A stretch of DNA of 64,000 nt from Prostheceraeus crozeri (taxonomy: Eukaryota > Platyhelminthes > Polycladida > Euryleptidae), in contig CAJQUW010008029.1 in NCBI GenBank assembly GCA_907163375.1, forward strand, positions 62,001 through 126,000. Direction: 5' to 3'. The notes under the pieces were generated by a model. It ran no database searches. It was not told the origin of the DNA and worked only from the letters and a program-made list of their open reading frames with translations. A program made the translations under genes and the position numbers. The stretch's first letter is position 1; the number at the start of each line of letters is the position of its first letter. Below, piece by piece: positions 25,501 to 34,690 of the stretch.

Positions 25501-26060
25501 GTAACTGTCTCTCCCACAGAGATAAATTGCCTTACATAAGTGTTTAGGCCTAGAGATGACATTTCTCAGTACTGATGGTCACGGTCAGAACGAGTCGCGA
25601 GGGGCAAGATGATTTATTTTCCATTCAACGTAATGCAAATTCAAGTTTGAATTCTGACGAATTCTAAAGCATTCAGGATTATCAATTTCAATGCTTCGAA
25701 ATTTATCTTTGATGAATCATTATTTGCAGTGATTGCATCAGTTCGCTTTCTTGAATTTTCTTGGAATATTGATTCACACAAACGTTAGAGACTATTTTCT
25801 CTGATAACTTCTTTCCTCTCACGTAATTTTCAGCTTTATCAAGATATTGTCTCTCCTCCGTCCGCACACCACATCTCTAGCAACAACCAGTCGCTGAATC
25901 ATGTGTTGACGAAGTGCATTAATAAAAAATTTCCCTTGACAAGAATCTTACCTTCTTGATGTTGAATTTTTGCCTTAACAGAAAGGATTGTCTCATTTGG
26001 AGATACACGCAGTTCGAATGCTGCGCCAGTTAAAGTTTCGATGAAAATGTCCATCAACAT
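1443..26060 (-). CDS. ZFAND4: ZFAND4-type protein, four coding exons (488 aa)
   Basis: Spliced coding sequence on the minus strand: 26060-25952, 22486-22254, 18212-17224 and 1578-1443 (stop TAA at 1445-1443). Exon lengths 109, 233, 989 and 136 nt sum to 489 codons, with every junction in phase and GT/AG. Residues about 3-78 form a ubiquitin-like domain (FIETLTGAAFELRVSP, SVKAKIQ, SQQHLIW, ending LVLGMRGG), followed by the family signature GPINTRRVP and later VTLLVLREGDQFNFFRV. Residues about 120-425 are serine-rich and probably disordered. Residues 428-461 form an AN1 zinc finger with exact spacing C-x2-C-x11-C-x-C-x4-C-x2-H-x5-H-x-C. The protein ends SKLPKI, as in vertebrate ZFAND4. From memory the vertebrate protein is about 720 aa, so this one is shorter, all in the middle. 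The start ATG at 26060 follows an in-frame TGA at 26084-26082; a second Met lies two codons on. The family's molecular role is poorly known; ubiquitin-like plus AN1 domains suggest ubiquitin-linked protein quality control (inference). Confidence 0.95.
1579..7186. other. ZFAND4 intron 3, distal part, no gene seen
   Basis: AT-rich intronic sequence with only short chance ORFs on both strands. There is a stretch of AT-only words near 2860-2930 (TTAATTAA repeats). No protein family, tRNA or clear repeat was recognised. Confidence 0.5.
7187..8103 (-). mobile_element. Penelope-like retroelement, 5'-truncated fossil with GIY-YIG endonuclease
   Basis: On the minus strand the 8100-7850 part reads as the end of a Penelope reverse transcriptase (INSLYPTLQFTFEWESN, then IPFLGVFIHRV and VYRK). 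Further along, about 7560-7400, comes a GIY-YIG endonuclease (CGIYSIPCKNC, then KFYIGGETGRSF and TRFKEHRKAV). The 3' end (about 7260-7190) holds a decayed hammerhead-like block typical of Penelope terminal repeats. Only the last ~0.9 kb of an element of usually 2.5-4 kb is present. It is broken, with a few frame breaks between and within domains, and clearly inactive. It lies in ZFAND4 intron 3 in the sense direction. Confidence 0.85.
8104..9676. other. Intronic sequence, nothing recognised
   Basis: AT-rich with short chance ORFs only. A minus-strand open frame at 9046-8681 has no recognisable motif and no splice context that supports it. Confidence 0.45.
9677..9850 (-). mobile_element. tRNA-derived SINE copy
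   Basis: On the minus strand a box A-like GGCGCAGTTAGGTG (9832-9819) is followed by a box B-like GTTCGAGACG (9796-9787), then a body that shares 23 consecutive identical bases (within 9756-9778) with the SINE inside the LTR element at 41255-41293. Two copies with the same body but divergent tRNA-like heads mark one dispersed family. Both are in the minus orientation. The boundaries are approximate. Confidence 0.6.
9870..13164. other. Intronic sequence, nothing recognised
   Basis: Several ORFs of 60-80 codons occur (for example 10934-11128 + and 11495-11256 -) but none shows a domain, codon pattern or splice signals. No transposon ends were found. Confidence 0.45.
13165..13295 (-). repeat. 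Hammerhead-like retroelement relic next to the piggyBac insertion
   Basis: The minus strand over 13231-13199 reads CTGAGGA, then GGGTG-GAT-CACCC as a 5-bp hairpin, then GAAA. This is the order CUGANGA, stem II, GAAA of a hammerhead core. Convincing stem I and stem III partners are absent, so it looks like a decayed copy of the kind found at Penelope-like element ends. Confidence 0.45.
13296..13334 (+). repeat. piggyBac left end: TTAA, terminal repeat and palindrome
   Basis: TTAA (13296-13299) is followed by CCCTCGCACTACGAAA and then the 18-bp palindrome GGGGTACAGGTGTACCCC at 13317-13334, which has one central mismatch. The palindrome begins 17 bases inside the end. Confidence 0.9.
13488..13505. 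repeat. piggyBac internal palindrome, perfect copy
   Basis: GGGGTACACGTGTACCCC, a perfect 18-bp palindrome 154 bp inside the copy at the left terminus. Subterminal repeats in piggyBac elements are usually transposase binding sites, so that role is inferred here. Confidence 0.75.
14178..15909 (+). pseudogene. piggyBac transposase pseudogene
   Basis: The reading starts at ATG 14178 with an acidic N-terminus (SDSEDDQDDFLNDIEDDEEQ). The frame shifts near 14300; in the new frame a family-typical DGTTWSGRPP and FSCLFTPTMI follow. A TAA at 14697-14699 interrupts just before MPRDRFMQISRF. A second frameshift lies near 15275, after which SYVPQKNKAVILLST reads on. All three catalytic aspartates of the DDD family can be seen: in VDETL (14882-14884), TTDNFFTS (15119-15121) and GPVDTFD (15436-15438). 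The tail has the cysteine-rich zinc-binding domain (CQKCGRE, then CHKCNMYVCADH and CRDC, 15784-15900). Two frameshifts and one stop mean it cannot make a working transposase. Total length, about 575 codons, is normal for the family. Confidence 0.93.
15864..16102 (+). repeat. Three tandem ~80-bp copies of the transposase 3' end
   Basis: Units start with TTCGCA at 15864, 15943 and 16023 (periods 79 and 80 bp). The first contains the end of the transposase gene (CRDCFQS and stop). The second and third are diverged copies of the same coding end plus 3' flank, each with TGTGATT and a TCGTAA- or AGTAAG-like stop region. Confidence 0.8.
16247..16312 (-). repeat. piggyBac right end: palindrome, spacer, terminal repeat, TTAA
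   Basis: GGGGTACGTGTGTACCCC (16247-16264) is followed by ATTTCGTAGG, a spacer, and then CGGAGTACGAGGG and TTAA (16309-16312). On the complement the block CTACGAAATGGGGTAC matches the left end but lies about 35 bases further in. The spacer therefore makes the two ends unequal, as in other piggyBac elements. Confidence 0.88.
16313..17223. other. ZFAND4 intron 3, proximal part, nothing recognised
   Basis: Intronic sequence between the piggyBac target site and the exon 3 donor. There are short chance ORFs only. Confidence 0.5.
17224..18212 (-). CDS. ZFAND4: ZFAND4 coding exon 3 (serine-rich middle, first half of AN1 finger)
   Basis: An exon of 989 nt follows acceptor TATTACAG at 18213 and opens with VTLLVLREGDQFNFFRVMDRG, a conserved ZFAND4 block. 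A long Ser/Asn/Gln-rich stretch follows, with a short helical segment (VQRLQQKMSQMRL). The exon ends in the first half of the zinc finger, CFHCQKKTGLANSYQC, plus two bases of an Arg codon before donor GTAAGA at 17223. The middle is low-complexity, diverges freely in the family and is shorter than in vertebrates. Confidence 0.95.
18897..19316. mobile_element. 420-bp MITE with C/G-run inverted ends
   Basis: The left end GGTACTTCTATTCTCCCC is mirrored by the right end, whose complement starts GGTACTTCTAATCTTCCC; both continue through a run of C to ACATTT. The flanks carry an imperfect 8-bp duplication (ATATCAAA at 18889-18896, ATATCAAG at 19317-19324), suggesting the hAT superfamily. It has no coding capacity and lies in ZFAND4 intron 2. 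Confidence 0.75.
19827..20530. mobile_element. Foldback-like element with tandem-repeat inverted ends
   Basis: Both ends consist of short tandem units in opposite orientation. The left array (about 19830-19925) is built on TTCGACACGAACAC. The right array (20372-20525) has three 32-33-bp units starting CTTGTCGAAGAAGTGT, plus a partial unit. The same octamer ATATCGAT flanks it (19819-19826 and 20531-20538). The left array starts at once after it, whereas the right array stops a few bases short. Inverted ends made of tandem repeats are the hallmark of foldback elements. There is no coding capacity, and it lies in ZFAND4 intron 2. Confidence 0.65.
20372..20469 (+). repeat. Three tandem 32-33-bp units in the right foldback arm
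   Basis: Copies lie at 20372-20404, 20405-20437 and 20438-20469. Units 1 and 2 differ by a single base; unit 3 is more diverged and one base shorter. The left arm of the element has the complement, less regular. Confidence 0.8.
20539..22253. other. ZFAND4 intron 2, 5' part, nothing recognised
   Basis: Contains a minus-strand open frame of 111 codons (21509-21174) with several Cys and Trp residues. It has no family match, no splice signals that suit it and no supporting neighbour. No element ends were seen. Confidence 0.4.
22254..22486 (-). CDS. ZFAND4: ZFAND4 coding exon 2 (end of ubiquitin-like domain)
   Basis: The exon begins after TTTTTTTCAG and encodes GILISQQHLIWQ and then LRLVLGMRGG plus the GPINTRRVP signature. 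The remainder (about 30 residues, ending SSSNKL) matches the linker seen before the REGDQ block in vertebrate ZFAND4. It ends in phase 0 at CTG, with donor GTAAAT at 22253. Intron 1 upstream of it (22487-25951, 3,465 bp) shows no recognisable gene or element. Confidence 0.93.
25952..26060 (-). CDS. ZFAND4: ZFAND4 coding exon 1 (start of ubiquitin-like domain)
   Basis: The minus strand reads MLMDIFIETLTG and continues through FELRVSP and SVKAKIQ, the first half of a ubiquitin fold. The exon ends GAA G, followed by the donor GTAAGA at 25951. It ends in phase 1, and the lone G is completed by GA at the start of the next exon to give the Gly that ubiquitin has in its EGIP segment. A splice acceptor for an upstream non-coding exon could lie near 26080, so the 5' UTR limits are not fixed. 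Confidence 0.93.
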
Positions 26061-27222
26061 GTTGCTTCCATGTCCTTCCCTTCAATAATAAAAAAAGTTC
26101 TGAAGGTCATCAATCAAATAATGATTATTTCAAAATACAATGAAAGGTTATCAATATAATAAGCATTCAAAGTTGCACATAAAAAACTGATTCCACAAAT
26201 AAGTCATGATGAGACGATAAAGTCCGGTTGCAGTAGTTCCAAATTTGTCATTTTTTACACCAGCATGCCCTTCAAATAATTTGAAAACCACAATAGGTGA
26301 CTTTGGTTTGGAAACCCTCATTTCAAGGGAAAATCATCCTACGTGCGCCGGATAGATAAGACTACTTATGGTTGCAACAGCTTAGAATGAGCATGAATAG
26401 TTTCGCAAGGATGTCAGCTTGTCTACCTAAAAACATGTTGAAAAGCTTGATTATTTTAGTACCGCTTCAGAACCCGGTCATGAGATCAGCTTTCTTTACG
26501 TTTTGTGTTATTTCATACTTGAAAGTATGGATGTGAAAATTTTTTTTCATCTAACAATTGTTTGAGCATGACGCACTTATCTGATTAATTAAACACGGCA
26601 ATTTTGTTGATTTCGGAGGTCAATCGAGCTGTAAAAGGATCTTAGCTAATGTGAACGCATATGAACAATATCATCATAAACTTATATGCATATATATGAT
26701 CTAGTTATGATTCAAGGCACTACTGGCATTTCTAGAGCATACGCTGAAGAAATAATCAACCTAAGTATCTCTTTGCACAAGCTCTATCCTCCATTGAATC
26801 ATTGATGTTAACTTCAAGAAATTCGCAATTCGTCTGTTGACACAACATTAACTTATATGGTAATTTTAAGATATCACTCATCAATTGTAGGCCATAGTAC
26901 GCTTCATACCTTCTTTTAATTAAAAATGATAACTTCTGCAATAGAGTAGTCATCAAGCAAGAAGCTAAAATGGCATTTATGTTTATGATCCTGCAGATCC
27001 ATAGAAATCAACATTACTTACGAATAGATAATAACACTTATATGTCATTCAGCAGAAGGCATTTAAGGGATGCGAAGTCGGAAAAAGCACGACTCTGACT
27101 CCGGGCGTGGCATGTTTCACGACTCAGGCTTCAGAAAAAATACTAACTTCAACTCCTAATCCACATTTCTCCCTGTCACCACAACGGCATGTAAAACTTT
27201 AATGAAATAATTGATAAATTAT
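26061..27222. other. Upstream flank of ZFAND4, nothing recognised
   Basis: The promoter and any non-coding first exon of ZFAND4 should lie here or further right. No CpG-rich stretch, TATA box in a convincing position or conserved block was seen. Confidence 0.4.
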
Positions 27223-28291
27223 TAGGGTTGCACCGGATATCCGGTTTTACCGGATAGTGTATCGATCAAAACTGTCTATATTCGCAGGCGGTTAATTGAT
27301 ATGACATAAATTTCATTATATTTCAGCCTAATTATTATCAGTATTTTCATTTTCAAATATATTAGAGATAATTCTCAAAGATACATGATCCTATTATCAG
27401 CGTAGGCCTATATATTATAAGACATATCAAGCAAGTTGATTGTACTAGAAATTTGTATAACCTAAATAAGTATTACAGATACGTGTATTAGATTCATAAT
27501 GAACTACTATGTGATGAGGTAGTGCAACCTATCCCTACGCCAAATACTTATTTCTTAAGTTTACTTGAAGATCGTTGGCGTTGCAACACTCGTTCGTGAG
27601 TCGACAACAAAATGTGGGTGGGAATGAAAAGATAGTACAAATTATCTCAAAGAGAGATAGCTTATTTTTCTTAGATGACGTATCTACATTATGTCATTCA
27701 ATTCTTTACAGTATGAAATAACAACATCAAGTCTCATATAATCTATATATAATCTCTTAGAATAATGAACGAGGGTAGTACATTCAATGAATGAATAATA
27801 ATAGTGAACTTAATCCTACATAAATGCAAGCTACATTGCTTATCTGATGCTTTTTAACTTTAAAGTAAGGGGTGCGTTAAAGACACATTTAATCTCATTT
27901 GTTACATTTATCGAAAATTTTATTTACTTACGGCCTACTATTACTTTTATTTCATTATCATTACAGTATATATATAAATCAAAGATTGCAGAGGGCCTTA
28001 GACACGTGCGTTCATTTCTCTTAATATATACATACTGCTTGATAATCTCGCGAAAGATCTTCCGCTTGACATAAACGTTTTCTATATCAATAAAAATAAT
28101 GGAATCCTCTCCTGAAATAATTTCTATTCAATTTCTCTTTAATTCAAAGAGTGGATATTTACGGTAAAAGCGATCAACATGAGAGTAAATGTACAACATA
28201 CAGTGTCATTAAATAACAGTTAATATATGAACTATCCGGTTTTGAACTATCCGGTTAACGGATAACAAAACCACTATCCGGTGCAACCCTA
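27223..28291. mobile_element. hAT-type non-autonomous element (1,069 bp)
   Basis: The ends are inverted: TAGGGTTGCACCGGATA at the left, and the same 17 bases on the complement of the right end. A perfect 8-bp target duplication TAAATTAT lies at 27215-27222 and 28292-28299, as hAT elements make. Subterminal CCGGATA/TATCCGG words recur several times at both ends. The longest inner ORF (27847-28074 +) shows no transposase motif, so it is non-autonomous. A stretch near 27570-27645 resembles the end of the MITE at 18897-19316. Confidence 0.9.
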
Positions 28292-28879
28292 TAAATTATC
28301 ATGTTTGCTTTTGTGAAAGATATCTAATCACGATTGCCTACCACAAGGGTTTAGAATCCTTTAGTAATGACTAAATGAACATCCACTGAAAATGTTACGC
28401 ATAACATGCAATGCATTGGGTTCGAGAACTACTGATTTTACATGACTCATATTGACAGCCATTAGACTTCCACTGGATAAGGATATTTGAGTCGATGGTG
28501 AAGACTGATCTGCAATCCTTCAGATTGTTCAGCCATTCTAGATATTTGAAGCTAGTTTGGACCATTCCGAGCCTACTGACAAACCAATGTAGGGCGAAAG
28601 AGTTCGTTCGCCCTAAAAAAGTTTACGAAGGCCAAGGAATTTTTGTGCTTAAATTAATTAGTCAATCGTTTGTGCAAATGCACTGGAGGATATGCAATCT
28701 TTATTTCTTGGTTGAGCAGCCTCGACTCAATCTAGTTTCCATGTCAAAGAGTTTGTTTTAAATCGGCGGATGCACGTTGGCGATTTCATGGTGTAGTCTA
28801 TAAATATAGAAGAAACAACTTTTTTTATAAGTGGATATGTAGCCACTAATACATGTCTGTCAATGAGACATCACTAACT
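28292..28879. other. Unrecognised spacer with a small hairpin
   Basis: No gene is recognised. An 8-bp stem AGGGCGAA/TTCGCCCT closes an 8-nt loop at 28591-28614. Confidence 0.4.
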
Positions 28880-29301
28880 CAGTTCGTTGGCCGCCAAGTC
28901 CCCAAAAGTCGATGTTCGAGAATTTGTAACGATCGACATATCAATACAGGACAGAATACAAGAAGTCCACCTCGGTGTTATGGATGATCTACTCGCATAT
29001 GCCGCCGATATTTTATAGGCACTGATGTCCTACTACGTCGTGGCCCTAGGACGATTACTTATGGTGAGACCAAAGAATGAAAGAGCATAAGTTTTGTAGC
29101 GGCATTCTGTTTGGCTCTATTGTACCGGACCTCGGAGTCATCGCCAATGAAATTGAGCGCCTGCGAATCAAAGGCGTAATTCAGGAAAGCTCATCTCCAG
29201 AGCTTGCTGGAGTCGTAGTAACCACGGAGGGTCGACAAAAGCGCCGCATGGTCATCGACAACAGCCGGACCATCAATACAGTTGTATCTACATCAAACTA
29301 A
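28880..29301 (+). mobile_element. Ty3/gypsy pol fragment (fossil)
   Basis: The downstream half reads like the beginning of a gypsy-type reverse transcriptase: EIERLRIKGVIQESSSP, then the MVIDNSRTIN segment. The upstream half (VTIDISIQD, then DDLLAYAADIL) resembles the end of the protease-linker region. No LTRs are recognisable nearby. It is a short broken remnant, older than the element at 37803-42465. Confidence 0.65.
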
Positions 29302-31084
29302 ATACTTGTCATCAGCCAAGCATTCAGACTGACTGAAATATGCTCGCATTTTGTGTCGCTGTGAATTTATTTTCATTAAGTTTTTACTTTCGAATAAAAA
29401 TTTGGCCTTACTTGATTATTGCTTAACACCACCACAGCATTGATTATCTTTGACTGTTCAACAATAATCCCTTTGATGGTCTCTCATGCAAAATGCATGA
29501 TGCCGATTTGATGGCAGAGTACTGTTACTAAAAAACGCCTTCATCGAGCATGTTGATCTAAAGTTGAATTTTGAAAAATGCCTTGATTGATGGAATTGTT
29601 CTTGATGGTTGGAAAAATCAAGCATGTGCTAGTCATATATATATTATACAAAAAAAATTAATTTCCGTTATTATAGTTATTTAATATATAAGAACATCAA
29701 ATACTTGATTTTTAAAACCATCATGAAAAGCTGAATGTATTTCATGATCATTTGTTCAGGATGACTCTTATTCAATACGTGGAATAATCCTTTGGATGCT
29801 TTAGTATTCAGTATTCTTTCCCCGAATGCATTCTTCCTTCTCAGATGGGGTCAGTGGTGCTACGCGGCAAATACCCATTTTTTACCCAGAGTTAATTTAC
29901 GCAGGTAGACTATTGAGCACATCTGATGTGTGAAAGCACTATAGTAGAATGACACACTTTCACTGTGATTGCTACTGTCACGTTTAGATAAGATGAATTT
30001 ATTTATTTTAAGATGTAAGATACTGCTTCCATGCAAACCATGCAAGTAATCATTAAATTTACTGCGTACTGAACATGTAATTATAATGCACATGATGGAA
30101 GAATGTTTAAATAGTTGGTCAGCTCAATGGCTCTGGTTCTAACGATGGCAAAAGGCATCTCAGTACATCTAGCTCTTGGCAAAAGGGCGAAGAGTAGTTT
30201 CCATTTAAGGTTCGTAGCTCGGAGAAAATCAAGCCCGGGCCCTCGTGGAAGTCAGCGGCATTGTATTAATAATGGATTCTCCGAGGTCATCTGAAATCGC
30301 TTACTATGATCGCTCTTTAAAAAACTGCATTTTGGAAAATATTTTCCAATTAAATGTAAGAGCAGAGTCAAACGAAGTCACATTCTATCTCATTAATAGT
30401 GAAAAACAAATCCAGAATATTGTTGGGAATCTACCGAAGCTGATGTTACTTTAATCCGAGGCAAAAATACGCATAATTGCATGTGCTATTTTCGAGCTCA
30501 ATGTGAAATTCAGCATAAAAAAATTAAAAAGTCTTAAAGTAGAACTCATGGAGCGCAACAATTTCTTCATAGAATCAATTCGGACAGGAATTGTCCTGCG
30601 ATTTGAAAACACAGCATGACCCATCGCTGACTAATTCCTGCTTTTAAAGGTGACATGTAGGATGTTTACACCATTTAACTTATTCAGCACCTTTTTCTGA
30701 TGCAAATTTTTACCGACATTCCACGTGGTTGGAAAAGCTTCATTCGTTAGATAATTCACTATGGAAGTGTATTTTGGTCGTGGATGATCTTCCATTTCTA
30801 AACTTGAAAAAATTTTAAAAAATATCGAAAAATACCTTCCAATGACCTACCTACCATCAAGACTCAACCTTGCAGAGCGCAGATCCTCCATCCAGAGGAA
30901 GCAACCAAGCCAAGCACGTTCAATGGAAAGGCAACCATTAAACTCCATTGCTAAACAAACATCAAGAGCTCTGCCCGATTTGGAATGATCCAATCAACTC
31001 AACAATCAATCAGAAGCAACAGCACTTTTCAGTAACTTATATGCTGCATTACTATTGTAATGACTTTTGTAAAGCTCAGTGTAC
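29302..31084. other. Unrecognised intergenic sequence
   Basis: AT-rich, with short chance ORFs on both strands. No element ends or domains were found. Confidence 0.4.
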
Positions 31085-31745
31085 CACCTGGGTTTGGCAA
31101 GATTTGTTAAATCTTGCGGGATTGTTGTTTTGGAAATACAAAGGGTAGGAAGCCTGTAGGAACTTGCAAGGGGTTGGCTATTCTGCTTTATTCTTCCATT
31201 TTGTGACTGCTTGAAGAAGGTTGCAACAACATGACATAACAACTAAATTTATACATGGATTCGGAACTGAATTTAGTTATGATAATTGTAGTCCGGCAGC
31301 GAGAACGAGTTTCTGCAGGGAACGAGGCCGAAGATGAGACTTTCACAGAATGATGCGCATTCTATGTCTACTACGAATCTGCATGTCTGCCGAGTTCTAC
31401 TTAATGCCTCTTCATGTCAGACAGGATCAAAGAAAACACATGCTAATCCAATGAGTCGTAGACTGCAATTTTTGGTTAAAATGAAATTTTCTGCTTCCTC
31501 TGATTGAGAGAAAAAGTAATGAGCCCAGAGTCATAATTTTTGACATGGAATTTCTTCAGGTCATTTCCTATCATGTTGACAAATCTTACGTGATTGTTGT
31601 CTTGGAAATACAAAGGTAGGGAACCTGTAGGAACTTGCAAGGAGTTGGCTATTCTGCTTCATTCTTCCATTTTGACAAACTATCGCTCTCATGAATTGCG
31701 ACTGCTTGAAAAAGATTCCTATAACATGACAGAACAACTAAATGT
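31085..31745. repeat. Pair of dispersed direct repeats (~150 bp)
   Basis: 31090-31245 and 31565-31745 share long stretches, including TTGGAAATACAAAGG, GAACTTGCAAGG and TTGGCTATTCTGCTT. The second copy has an insertion of about 25 bp. They lie about 475 bp apart. They could be two copies of one small element or a local duplication. Confidence 0.65.
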
Positions 31746-31820
31746 GGCTGTAAGAATAGACAAGAATCATTTGTCATTCAATATACGTCACTTTTTACCC
31801 CATTTACACACACATATCGA

Positions 31821-31848
31821 CCCCATCCTACGCAAGCGTAGGATGGGG
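31821..31848. repeat. Perfect 13-bp hairpin
   Basis: CCCCATCCTACGC, AA, GCGTAGGATGGGG: a perfect inverted repeat with a two-base centre in otherwise AT-rich DNA. No T-run follows and no coding neighbour is known. Confidence 0.7.
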
Positions 31849-32053
31849 GCGAATGTACTTGCGAGTCAAATAAGCTAATATCAGCTGATTAGCGATGGCC
31901 TACTTGCTTGATCTGTCTTTCGACGACGGCTGTACCCCTGGGTAAATCCGGATTTTCTCCCATTTTCAGAGTAAAATTTGTTGTCCCCATGTGTGCTGTT
32001 GATCATTATAAGAAGATTTATATACGGTTTCTTCAGTTTTTGTTCAATTATAG

Positions 32054-32092
32054 TTAACTACTTTGAGAAAGGGTCAGGACCCGAAACGTTGG
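32054..32092 (+). repeat. Hammerhead-like relic (Penelope-end type)
   Basis: TTTGAGAAAGGGTCAGGACCC is followed by GAAACGTTGG. The hairpin GGGTC/GACCC followed by GAAAC has the layout of stem II and the GAAA segment of a hammerhead, but the CUGANGA part is degraded. The same CCGAAACGT word occurs in the Penelope-like end at 7231-7222. Confidence 0.4.
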
Positions 32093-32639
32093 TAACATTG
32101 TATCTACCTTATCTTTTATTGTGGCATTAATACTTCGGGAGAGAATACTTTCGTTTTGAAAATTTCTTGGATATGGTCCTCCCGCCCACTACCATTACTT
32201 ATAAACGGGTATTCAAATACTTGGGGAGTTCTTGTTCAAAGTCCACGGGTCCATTAGGTCCAGGTTCCGACCCTTTTTGGACTGCTCACTTGGTGGCGCT
32301 TGTGAGTCGTGCTACCATCCAATATTCGCCGGTAATAACTACTTCAACCACAGCCGAGTGCTGGGCGGCTGCAAACAACCTGGCTCACCCCAAAGTCTGG
32401 GGAGGATAGTGGGACCCTGATGGAAGAAATGCCATCAAAACATCTTCGGTACCCACAAAATTTAGCGTGACAGACGTCAATAGCTAGTGAAGCTCTCTGT
32501 CTAGATCGGTGAATAAATACTTCACCCAGTCTCCAACCGTCTTTGTCAAGCGTGAGTTTGTAAACCCGGCAACACTGCAATATGACTGACACAAGCAAAA
32601 ATTTACGACCCTCAGTCCCCAGCAGTGCAACCACCCAAG

Positions 32640-33866
32640 ATCAGCTATGATCTGTCGGCAGTTGGGCAGTGGGTGCGAAGAATCACTGGGTTAGGATCAG
32701 CAACGAAATCACATTGCAGCTGGCTACATTCAACGTCAGATCAATCTGTTCAGATGATAAGATTGACGAAATAGAGCACGAACTCGAATCTAATGATGAA
32801 ATGGGACACAGTGTTGCGATTCTTGGCGTAGGGTAAAAAAAACGCGCAAGGTCGAAAAACACGCGCACATGTATTTCCTTACAAATAAGCCAAAATGGCA
32901 ACTATGATCGCTAATATTTGATGAAACGAATTTTTACAAAGCTTAAATTTGCAGATCAGATAGTAAGAGCTTTGGTATTTTTCAGGACAAGTCAAATACA
33001 CACGTGCCTTAAGTGGTAGATGCATACGAGCAGTGGGCCTATAGGCTATCCATTGAGTGAGATGTTAATGAACCTAAATGATCTTTGATAGGCTATACAA
33101 GTGGCTTATCTAGAAACTGCATGTAATTTGAAATTTTGATATCTTGATTTTGATATTTTAGAACCAAAGTTTTCTATTATCAAAAATTAAAAATAGAAGT
33201 CGAAAACTTAAAAAACGCGCAAAATAGATAAAAATGGAAAAAACACGCTTACACGCGCAAATTGTCAAAAAAACGCGCGCGCGTGTAAACACGCGCGAAT
33301 CGCAACACTGATGGGACATCATCGGCCAAAGCGAAACGGAACATAGAAATTGTTGACTGACGTTGCTTAAGAGTGGTTCTCTTCTGTCATTCAGACAGAA
33401 CTGTGGACGGCTACCAAGGTGTGGGATTCTTGATTATGAGCAACTAGATTTCAAAAGTCGAAAATTTCGTGGCTACCTCCCCATGCATTGCAAGCCTAAC
33501 AGTAAAACTGAACAAACGATACAAATTCAAGATCATACAGGCGTACGCAGCAACATAGGCTTACATATGAGCAACATAAGAGGAAGAAATAGAAGATTTT
33601 TACAACGACCTGGACAAAGACATGAAAACAAGAGAGCACTTCAAGTTTGTTATTGATGACTTCAACGCGAAGATCGGAGAACATGTCGCAGGACCGTACA
33701 GTCTAGGTCAACGCAACCATCAAGGTACTCCATTGGTCGAATGGGCAACCTACATAGCAAACAGTTTCTTCCAGAAAAAGAAAACTCGTCGATGGATCTG
33801 GTTAGCTCCAAATACACGAACAAAGAGCGAGATTGACTACATCTTAACAGACCTCAAAAGAACTAA
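32640..33866 (+). mobile_element. LINE endonuclease-domain fragment (RTE-like), split by a MITE
   Basis: An AP-type endonuclease can be followed in pieces. ITLQLATFNVRS starts at 32708. After the MITE at 32809-33310 comes WDIIGQSET, then GYQGVGFLI (near 33410), DFNAKIGEH (near 33660) and SEIDYIL (near 33830). These are the Asn, Glu, Asp-Asn and Ile-Asp motifs of LINE endonucleases, in the right order. At least two frameshifts and a stop are present. The reverse transcriptase part is missing, because the coding similarity ends where a palindromic ATCGG-rich element begins near 33868. Confidence 0.8.
32809..33310. mobile_element. hAT-type MITE inserted in the LINE (502 bp)
   Basis: Ends CAGTGTTGCGATTC and GAATCGCAACACTG are perfect inverted repeats of 14 bp. 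The 8-bp target duplication ATGGGACA (32801-32808, 33311-33318) is perfect. Subterminal regions are full of ACGCGC words on both sides. Removing the MITE and one target copy restores the LINE codons for KWDIIGQSET. It is non-coding. Confidence 0.93.
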
Positions 33867-34690
33867 GGGTGTACCGATTAATCGGTCGATTATTGACACG
33901 CCAAAGCGATAATCGGTAATCGGTAAGTTGCTACCGATTAGTGGACTCTTGAAGATTTTGGTAAACTATTATTCAAATTTAGTGATTGATGGCCAAGATT
34001 TCAATTTTTAAGTAGACTTAACTCTGCATGTACATCGTGAATGAAACTACTAATCTAAACTCAAATAAGTTTTTATTTTCGCATATGTATAAATGTGCTT
34101 CGCAGAGCCTGGGTAAAAGATCCCAGAATGGGAACCGTCCCAGAGTTTTCGGTCTGGGCACGTTAGCCTAGGCCCGGATCTTTTTTGATCCTTTGAAAAA
34201 TGTCCATGTTAAGTCCCTTAGCAGATTTAATTTATTTTGCCCAGGCCCCGTCTCCTTTAGAATTAGTATCCATTTGAATATATTCGTAAATTATGATTGA
34301 ACAATCAACTATCACAATTTGCACTATGAAGATTCACTCAAAATGTCTTCTTGTTCAGAAAAAAGCCATAGGAGTACTTTTAAGGTAGTGTACATAGCAA
34401 CCAATTAAATCCTAACTTCAGAAAATTATACTATAGTATATAGCAAGTGTACACGCATGTTTTCATGTTCGCAGATGCAACGAATTTATAAATCGCAGCA
34501 AGCAAACGCGCATCTGCTTCTCAAACCGCAATTATAACTCGCGCCCGTAAATGAAATGTCCATATTATCAACAACTTATGCCGCCGTGAAGTCCATTGAA
34601 AATTCTGTCATATCTCGCAGGAACATTTTATCAAGACTTCGTCGATCTATACAGAACTCGTTGGTCTTTAAATCAATTAATTGAGGAAGA
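33867..34690. other. ATCGG-rich palindromic element end and unrecognised sequence
   Basis: GGTGTACCGATTAATCGG near 33868-33886 looks like a transposon end, and ATCGGTAATCGG words follow for about 80 bp. No matching opposite end was found. The rest to 34690 is unrecognised. Confidence 0.4.

Noticed and set aside
34110-34260. GGATC/GATCC- and CCCAG-rich block thought to be a transposon end
   Set aside because: No inverted partner or target duplication could be found.
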